Shown here: positions 1 through 6,353 of the stretch, piece by piece
How the letters are laid out: each line of letters starts with the position of its first letter
How positions within the stretch are numbered: position 1 is the first letter of the stretch
Assembly (NCBI GenBank): GCA_018968865.1
Contig: JAGWZP010000025.1
Span: 1 to 8,463 of the forward strand
DNA length: 8,463 nucleotides
Source: Patescibacteria group bacterium
Lineage (GTDB): Bacteria; Patescibacteria; Paceibacteria; UBA9973; UBA2103
Reading direction: 5' to 3'
The notes under the pieces: generated by a model
Database searches by the model: none
Seen by the model: only the letters and a program-made list of their open reading frames with translations
What the model was told of the DNA's origin: nothing
Position numbers and translations under genes: made by a program

Positions 1-46
1 GCTCGAACTGGATGTGACAGTGCGCGTCCGCATATCGTATGGTCAT
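1..46 (-). CDS. tatD: TatD-family metal-dependent hydrolase, first 15 codons only
   Basis: Translating the minus strand from the ATG at 44-46 gives MTIRYADAHCHIQFE and then runs off the window. The D-A-H-C-H pattern near the N-terminus matches the TatD opening, where the HxH pair binds the catalytic metal. TatD proteins are amidohydrolase-fold enzymes with 3'-5' DNase/RNase activity reported for E. coli TatD and possibly D-aminoacyl-tRNA deacylase-like or housekeeping roles in others. The start overlaps the metG stop by four bases (ATGA), and metG-tatD is a well known bacterial gene pair, which supports the call. Only 15 residues are visible, so the exact family member cannot be named. Confidence 0.72.
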   Translation of the reverse strand, partial: MTIRYADAHCHIQFE

Positions 47-1452
47 AGGCGCGGGAAAAGATTTTCTGGTTTTTTATTTTCTTTCACCGCCTGAATTATT
101 TTTTCGGCAGTTGCGGGCAGGTACGGGCGCAGGCCGAGGCCGAGGCCGTAGAGCTGTTGCACGAGTTCGGTGATGAGACGTTGCCCCGCTTCGGGATCGG
201 TCTTTATCAGTTCAAACGGCTTTTCTACCGTCACTCGCTGATCCATAGCGCTCATGCGCGCCCAGAGCGCGTCCATCGCTTCATTAAATTTAAAATCACG
301 CAGAGGCTCGTCGAGCGGACACACGATAGGAACCGGTTCCGGGATATAGGTCTCTGCGAGTTGCATCACGCGAGCGACGAGATTGCCGAGGCCGTTCGTC
401 AGATTGGCGGTGTAATGGTCATGGATCGCCTCGAGCGTGAGGTCCGAATCTTGCGTGGGGCTGATGTGCCGCAGGAGGATATAGCGCACCGCGTCGGTGC
501 CGTACTTCTCTACAAGCTCAAGTGGGTTGATGACATTACCCAAGGATTTGCTCATTTTCTGCCCGCCGGAGGTAATGAACCCGTGATAAAAAATGGTGTC
601 CGTTGTTTTTATGTCTGCGGACATGAGCATCGCCTGCCACATGAGCGACTGGAAGCGCACCTGGTCCTTCCCCGCTACCTGAAGGGTCTTCCCCTCCTTC
701 CAGAACTTTTTGAAATTCCCTTCTGTATCGTCCGGCCAGCCGAGCGTGGAAATATAATTCGTGAGCGCATCGAACCAGACGTACATCACCTGCGAGTCAT
801 CGTTCGGAACGGGAATGCCCCATGAGAGCCGTGTTGCTTCGCGCGAGATGCTGAAATCCTCAAGTCCCTCTTTGACGAAAGCGATCGCCTCTTCCCTCCG
901 CCACTGCGGAACGGTTGTGCCGGGGCGAGAGAGGTGCTCGAGCAGGCGCTCGGCATAGTGTGAGAAGCGGAAAAAATAATTTTCTTCAGTCACCTCCTGC
1001 AGTTGCAGATTCGTATGGATGACGCAATGGCCGTCCTCTATTTCCTTCTCGGTCTTGAATGATTCGCATCCCACGCAGTACCTGCCCGTATAGGATTTCT
1101 TATAGATATCGCCTGCGGCATCGCAGCGGCGCCACATCTCCTGCGCCGCCCTAACATGCGCCGGGTCGGTCGTGCGGATGAACGTGTCATTAGAGAGACC
1201 GAGAGCGTCCTTCAGTTTCCGAAATTCGGCGGCGTAGTGGTCGGCATATGCTTGCGGCTCCTGCCCTGCTTTCAGAGCGGCCTCAAGAATTTTCTGCCCG
1301 TGTTCATCCGTCCCGGTTGAGAACAACACATCATCGCCCGATGCTCGCCACGTTCGGGCAAGGACGTCGGCCTGCACAATCTCAAGCGCGAATCCGATGT
1401 GCGGATCCGCGTTCACATACGGGAGCGTGGTGGTGAGATAGCGCGCACTCAT
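43..1452 (-). CDS. metG: Methionyl-tRNA synthetase, short form
   Basis: Charges elongator and initiator tRNA-Met with methionine; class I synthetase. The 469 residues show TLPYVNADPHIGFALEIVQAD (9-29), containing the ATP-site HIGH motif as HIGF (1390-1401), then FSTGTDEHGQKI, a single zinc knuckle with C126, C129, C143 and H146 (the arrangement known in Thermus-type MetRS), WGIPVPND with YVWFDALTNYIS (211-235), GKDQVRFQSLMWQAML (261-276), KMSKS at 544-558 (residues 299-303), and a helical anticodon-binding domain (about 335-469) with LTNGLGNLVARV. The protein ends after the anticodon domain: the C-terminal EMAP/Trbp111-like tRNA-binding extension of longer MetRS is absent. The ATG at 1450-1452 is six bases after the upstream stop, without a Shine-Dalgarno, suggesting coupled translation. 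Its TGA stop overlaps the next ATG (ATGA). Confidence 0.96.
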   Translation of the reverse strand: MSARYLTTTLPYVNADPHIGFALEIVQADVLARTWRASGDDVLFSTGTDEHGQKILEAALKAGQEPQAYADHYAAEFRKLKDALGLSNDTFIRTTDPAHVRAAQEMWRRCDAAGDIYKKSYTGRYCVGCESFKTEKEIEDGHCVIHTNLQLQEVTEENYFFRFSHYAERLLEHLSRPGTTVPQWRREEAIAFVKEGLEDFSISREATRLSWGIPVPNDDSQVMYVWFDALTNYISTLGWPDDTEGNFKKFWKEGKTLQVAGKDQVRFQSLMWQAMLMSADIKTTDTIFYHGFITSGGQKMSKSLGNVINPLELVEKYGTDAVRYILLRHISPTQDSDLTLEAIHDHYTANLTNGLGNLVARVMQLAETYIPEPVPIVCPLDEPLRDFKFNEAMDALWARMSAMDQRVTVEKPFELIKTDPEAGQRLITELVQQLYGLGLGLRPYLPATAEKIIQAVKENKKPENLFPRL

Positions 1453-1458
1453 ATGAAG

Positions 1459-2517
1459 TTAACGCGCGTGCACGCGGCGCTTGCGCTTGTCGAAATCCGT
1501 GATGAGCTCGAGGACGACCGCCGCGACCGGCACCGAAAGCAGGACGCCGAGGAAACCGGCGAGCGTATACCCCGCGATGAGCGCCACGATGACGAGGAGC
1601 GGCGGGATGCCGACGATCTTCTTCACAATGAGCGGATAGATGAGATTCGACTCGAACTGATTCACGACAATATAGAGGCCGGCGACGATGAGGCCGAGCG
1701 GCACGCCGCCTTCGGAATACGCGACGACCGCCGCGGCCGTTCCGGCGATGAGGGAGCCGAAGACCGGAATGATCTCCGCTATCGCGGTGAAGACCGAGAG
1801 AAGGAGCGCATACGGAATGCCGATGATGAGCAAGCCGAGATACACGAGGATGCCGACGATGACCGAAAGGAGTATCTGCCCCTGCATCCACAAGCCTATC
1901 TTCTTCTGCGAGCGCTTCCAGAGGTCGACGGAATATTCTTCATACGCGACCGGCATGACCATGCGCAAGAAATCATCAACGCCGGCATCCTGAAGCGCGA
2001 AATAGAACGAAAGCACGATGACAAGCATCAGCGAGAAAATGCCGCCGAAAAAGGTAACGACGAGCTGGAGCACGCCGCCCGACCCCGCGGTGAACACGGA
2101 TTGGAACGAAAGCAGGGTGTGCACGAACGACTGGATGCTTCCTTGCTGGGTGCCGACGAGGTTGGTGGTACCGGTCATGCCGGGGAATGAGGAGAACGTG
2201 TTTATGGTATCGAGATACTTCGGCATCGCCGAGAGGAAGTTCGCGGCATCCGCGATGATCGGCGGGAAGAAGAAATAGAGGAGCGAGAACACCGAACCGA
2301 ACACGAGCACGTACACGAGGAGCGCGGCAATGAAGCGCGGGATGCGCCGGCGGATGAAGAATGCCACGGAGGGCTCGATAGCCGAGGCGATGACGATGGC
2401 CGTCAGCACGAGAAGCGCGAGGTCGCGCAGGAGCCAGAACACATAGGCGCCCGCGATGATGAACAGCGCGGCAAACACGGTGCCCGGCGTTATGGAAACC
2501 TTGATTTCCTTGTTCAT
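1459..2517 (-). CDS. AI-2E family (PerM/YdiK-type) membrane protein
   Basis: A polytopic inner-membrane protein of 352 residues, within the usual range for the family. Hydrophobic segments are visible at about 12-30, 32-48, 62-84, 148-175, 212-232, 235-268, 272-287 and 303-338, with a polar loop at 90-145. Diagnostic blocks are GLWMQGQILLSVIVGILVYL (208-227), IGIPYALLLSVFTAIAEIIP (232-251) with VFGSLIAG, and NLIYPLIVKKIVGIPPLLVI (291-310) followed by AGFLGVLLSVPVAAVV. The family includes AI-2 exporter TqsA and Na+/H+-antiporter-like members, so the name does not prove quorum-signal transport and the substrate is unknown. The ATG at 2515-2517 is supported by an AGGA eight bases upstream. The C-terminus is basic (DKRKRRVHAR), likely cytoplasmic. 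The metG start follows the TAA stop after only 6 bases. Confidence 0.9.
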   Translation of the reverse strand: MNKEIKVSITPGTVFAALFIIAGAYVFWLLRDLALLVLTAIVIASAIEPSVAFFIRRRIPRFIAALLVYVLVFGSVFSLLYFFFPPIIADAANFLSAMPKYLDTINTFSSFPGMTGTTNLVGTQQGSIQSFVHTLLSFQSVFTAGSGGVLQLVVTFFGGIFSLMLVIVLSFYFALQDAGVDDFLRMVMPVAYEEYSVDLWKRSQKKIGLWMQGQILLSVIVGILVYLGLLIIGIPYALLLSVFTAIAEIIPVFGSLIAGTAAAVVAYSEGGVPLGLIVAGLYIVVNQFESNLIYPLIVKKIVGIPPLLVIVALIAGYTLAGFLGVLLSVPVAAVVLELITDFDKRKRRVHAR

Positions 2518-2525
2518 TAGGGAAA

Positions 2526-2529
2526 TCCT
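2526..2529 (-). promoter_or_regulatory. Shine-Dalgarno sequence of the AI-2E-family gene
   Basis: AGGA on the minus strand, eight bases before the ATG at 2515-2517, in the 23-base gap after the GlyRS stop. It is the only convincing ribosome-binding site found before a gene in this window and it fixes this start codon. Confidence 0.6.
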
Positions 2530-2540
2530 AGCACATTTCG

Positions 2541-3866
<1,326 letters not shown>

Positions 3867-3892
3867 AGGGCTACTTTACGCCAAGAGCTCCC

Positions 3893-5770
3893 TCATTGCA
3901 CGGCTGCGTTCGTCGGGACATACCCCGGGTCTCCTTTCGTTTCGGTCGTTACCGGATCTGCGGTCGCGGAAACCTGTATGCCGGCGAAACGGTCAAAACC
4001 GGAGAACGAGGCGGCGCCGGTCAGCTGCGGCGCGGCGCCCTTCTGCGACGTTGAGGGCGTGAGCGAAACCTGGAAGGCGCCCTGCGCGCTCGCCCCTTGG
4101 GAGAGGTCGCCGATACTCCACGAAACGGTGCGCGACTTCTCGTCGTACGAGAAAGAACCTGTGCCGCCCGTCTGGTTGGTATAGGAAACGTAGCTCGGAA
4201 GAGTCGCGGTCACCGTACCGCCCGCTACCACGCTTCCCTTATTTTGCGCGTTCCACACGATCGTATAGGTCGTTGCCACATTTGCGCGCGGCGGAATGGG
4301 CCCGCTGTTGCTGATCGGCCCCGAAGAATGGAGCGAAGCGGCCGAAAGAGCGACGACGGTCGCAACTTTGAATGTTTTCACTACGGAGGAGCTCACGTCC
4401 TCCGGCACATTCGTCTGCCCTACGCGCGTGCCCGACACCGATATGGTGAAGTTCACGGTCGGCGAGGACGCGCCGGCCGGAAGCGTCGAGAATGTGAACG
4501 CGCCGATGCCGGAAGCGCCGGGCGCCAAGGTCGCAAGAGCGGGGTCGGTATCCTTGCTGAAGACGATCGTATGGTTCGCCGAATTATAGAAGCCGCTGGT
4601 AGTCTGAATGCTGTTGTAATCGATCGCCGAACCCGAGAGCGCGATGGCGACCGTCGCATCCCCGATGCTGGTCGCGAGCGTATTGGTGTAGGAGATGCTG
4701 ACGTTCTGGTACGTCCCCGGAGTGATGACCGCGTCCGCGTTCGTATCGCCGTTCAGCGAGAGCGTCGTATCGATGAACGGCGCCGCAATCGTCACCGTCG
4801 CATCCTGGGTCATGTAGGTCACCGCGAGCGTCTGGTTGTTCGACGTGTCTGCGGTCCCGACGGTGAAATGGAAGACCCGCTGCTCCGTATTTTGTCCGGT
4901 CAGCGTGCCAGTAAGCGTTATCGTTTTGCTCGCCCCGGGATTGAGCGTTCCGAGGAGGAAACTTGAATTATTCAGCGGAAGCGATGATGACGTCGGCAAA
5001 AATCCGAAGGGGAAAGAACCGACCAAGACGACATTATTGAGCGGCACGGTCGCATTGCTCCGGACGGTGAGGGTGAGGGTGAGGGGCTTGTTCGAAACCG
5101 TCTCGGCAAGCGTATCCACCGACACCGAGAGCGGCGTCGTCGATATCGTGAGGGCATACGAAGATTTCTTCACGAAGACGGCGTTGCTACCGGCCGTGCC
5201 GTAGGAGAAGGAGACCGGAAGCACCAGATTTTGCCCGGTTCCGCCGAACAAGACCGCCTTGACCGACCGCGTGACGGTCGCGCCGCTTGCGATCGTACCC
5301 AGATTTTCGACGTAGTGCGGATACGGCTGGAGCAGGTTCTTCGCGTCCCGCGTCCCGTTCGGGAAGTCGATTTCAATCGTCGCATTCTCGATCTCGACCG
5401 GATTCTTGTTCGTGATGGTGAGCGAGAGCGGCACCGTGTCGCCGCCGGCGATGGTCGTCGGTCCTTGGATATCGACACTGATCTTGTCCACCGAAACCGC
5501 ATTGCCGCCGAAGTAGAAGAAATACCCGGCGATGCCGAGCGCGGTGAAGAAAAAAATGACCGATGATACAAAAAAAACCCCCGCGGCATGCACGTGCCGC
5601 TCTCCCTCATGCAGCGGCCGCGGCCTAACCTCCTCCTCCCACGCATGCGGCAGGATCCGCTCTCCGGAAGATGAAAGCGGCGGGCGCGCGGATTGAGGAG
5701 CGGCGGGCTTATAGAGGCGTGCGCGTGCGCGTTCAAGCGAACCGGTATCGTCGTTGGGCAGCGGTGGCAT
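3893..5770 (-). CDS. Membrane-anchored surface protein with four Ig-like (DUF11/CARDB-like) repeats, function unknown
   Basis: No specific function is recognised. The 625-residue protein has a Pro/Arg-rich N-terminal tail (1-62, with a cluster at ILPHAWEEEVRPRP), one strong hydrophobic segment (about 64-88) and a long Ser/Thr/Asn/Gly-rich beta-type region (92-605). The basic tail before the membrane segment and the lack of a signal-peptidase site suggest a cytoplasmic N-terminus with the bulk outside (inference). Four repeats of about 115-140 residues each carry a similar strand-turn motif: NLGTIASGATVTRSV (156-170), LLGTLNPGASKTITL (272-286), LATLAPGASGIGAF (412-425) and SIGDLSQGASAQGAF (552-566). 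This pattern resembles the DUF11/CARDB Ig-like modules of envelope proteins. There are no cysteines. The start at 5768-5770 is the first ATG after recO; no clear ribosome-binding site is visible. It ends 26 bases before the GlyRS start, so it is probably co-transcribed with housekeeping genes. Adhesion, S-layer or cell-contact roles are possible but unproven. Confidence 0.85.
   Translation of the reverse strand: MPPLPNDDTGSLERARARLYKPAAPQSARPPLSSSGERILPHAWEEEVRPRPLHEGERHVHAAGVFFVSSVIFFFTALGIAGYFFYFGGNAVSVDKISVDIQGPTTIAGGDTVPLSLTITNKNPVEIENATIEIDFPNGTRDAKNLLQPYPHYVENLGTIASGATVTRSVKAVLFGGTGQNLVLPVSFSYGTAGSNAVFVKKSSYALTISTTPLSVSVDTLAETVSNKPLTLTLTVRSNATVPLNNVVLVGSFPFGFLPTSSSLPLNNSSFLLGTLNPGASKTITLTGTLTGQNTEQRVFHFTVGTADTSNNQTLAVTYMTQDATVTIAAPFIDTTLSLNGDTNADAVITPGTYQNVSISYTNTLATSIGDATVAIALSGSAIDYNSIQTTSGFYNSANHTIVFSKDTDPALATLAPGASGIGAFTFSTLPAGASSPTVNFTISVSGTRVGQTNVPEDVSSSVVKTFKVATVVALSAASLHSSGPISNSGPIPPRANVATTYTIVWNAQNKGSVVAGGTVTATLPSYVSYTNQTGGTGSFSYDEKSRTVSWSIGDLSQGASAQGAFQVSLTPSTSQKGAAPQLTGAASFSGFDRFAGIQVSATADPVTTETKGDPGYVPTNAAVQ
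3956..5497 (-). repeat. Four degenerate Ig-like protein repeats in the surface protein
   Basis: Approximate units are 5147-5497, 4787-5137, 4361-4777 and 3956-4351. Each starts with a strand such as VDIQGP or LSVSVDT, contains an L-x-x-L/I-x-x-GAS/GAT turn motif at a similar place, and ends in a short strand (SYALTIS, DATVTIA, VKTFKVA, GIQVSATA). The GAS-type motifs begin at residues 156, 271, 411 and 551, so spacing is about 115, 140 and 140. The similarity is at protein level only; no DNA-level direct repeats were seen, so the duplication is old or the modules were recruited separately. Confidence 0.65.
5507..5581 (-). other. Transmembrane anchor of the surface protein
   Basis: Codes for residues about 64-88, an uninterrupted hydrophobic stretch rich in Phe, Val, Ile and Ala, preceded by a charged His/Arg/Glu-rich tail. 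It is the only membrane segment in the protein. The coding strand contains runs of eight T (complement of 5570-5577) and seven T (complement of 5550-5556) that encode Phe residues. Confidence 0.8.
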
Positions 5771-5783
5771 CAGTACCAGTATA

Positions 5784-6353
5784 TCAAAGGCCCGAGGCGG
5801 CGATGCCCCGATTGATGCGCGCGATATACGAAGCGCGTGCTTCCCTCACCAGAGCGAGCGTAGCGGGAGAAAACTCGGATGCGTCGCCCGGGATATTTCC
5901 CGCATCCAATCCGAGTACGGCGAGGATGCGCAGTGCGGCAAGCACTTCGGCGGCTTCATGCTCATGGTCGGGAAGCGTTGCAAGCGCCCCGAAAAAGCCG
6001 ATGATAACCGAGAACAGCTTCGGGTCGTGTACTTCGCCTGCCACCAGGCGCAGCAGGAGGCCTGATAGGCGCGCCGCAGCAACCCGCGCATGCGCATGCG
6101 CCATTCGTACGAACCAATTCTCCTCAAGCACCGCGCCCGCGATGCGCCAACCCTCGCGTCCCCGCACCAGTACGAGCGAACTCTCGGCAAATGTTGCAAG
6201 CGCAGCGGCGAGCTTCGCGCCGGGGCGGCGCACGCCCTGTGCGCGGGCGCGCACAAGCCCGAGCTCGGGCGTCAGTACGGTGACAAATGCGTTCGCTTCG
6301 CCGAGCGGAGAGCGCGAGAGGACGACGCCGCGCGTTTCGTATTTATGGCGCAT
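5784..6353 (-). CDS. recO: DNA repair protein RecO, short form
   Basis: RecO helps load RecA onto SSB-coated single-stranded DNA in the RecFOR gap-repair pathway and anneals complementary strands. The 189-residue product opens with the family's OB-fold pattern: YETRGVVLSRSPLGEAN, VTVLTPELGLVRARAQGVRRP, KLAAAL and a VRGREGWRIAGA strand (residues about 5-75), followed by a helical region (about 80-189) with LRILAVLGLD. The ATG at 6351-6353 was chosen because homology begins three codons later and upstream codons are only an antisense-like shadow of ileS; no clear Shine-Dalgarno is seen, consistent with coupling to the overlapping ileS end. The protein is shorter than typical RecO (about 240-250) and has no cysteine, so the Cys4 zinc motif found in some RecO proteins is absent. 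The surface-protein gene starts 13 bases after its TGA stop. Confidence 0.9.
   Translation of the reverse strand: MRHKYETRGVVLSRSPLGEANAFVTVLTPELGLVRARAQGVRRPGAKLAAALATFAESSLVLVRGREGWRIAGAVLEENWFVRMAHAHARVAAARLSGLLLRLVAGEVHDPKLFSVIIGFFGALATLPDHEHEAAEVLAALRILAVLGLDAGNIPGDASEFSPATLALVREARASYIARINRGIAASGL

Noticed and set aside
1399..2190. 263-codon highly charged open frame on the plus strand opposite the AI-2E-family gene
   Set aside because: The Asp/Glu/Arg-rich product is what the complement of hydrophobic membrane codons gives; no independent evidence of coding.
3867..3892. Possible promoter or terminator in the largest gap (surface protein to GlyRS)
   Set aside because: Only 26 bases, with no stem-loop, T-run or -35/-10-like pair visible.
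5570..5600. Hairpin (GCGGCA/TGCCGC, 5583-5600) followed by T8 on the minus strand, resembling an intrinsic terminator
   Set aside because: Five G residues separate the short 6-bp stem from the T run and the element is inside a well-supported coding sequence; probably chance from Phe codons, although conditional attenuation cannot be excluded.
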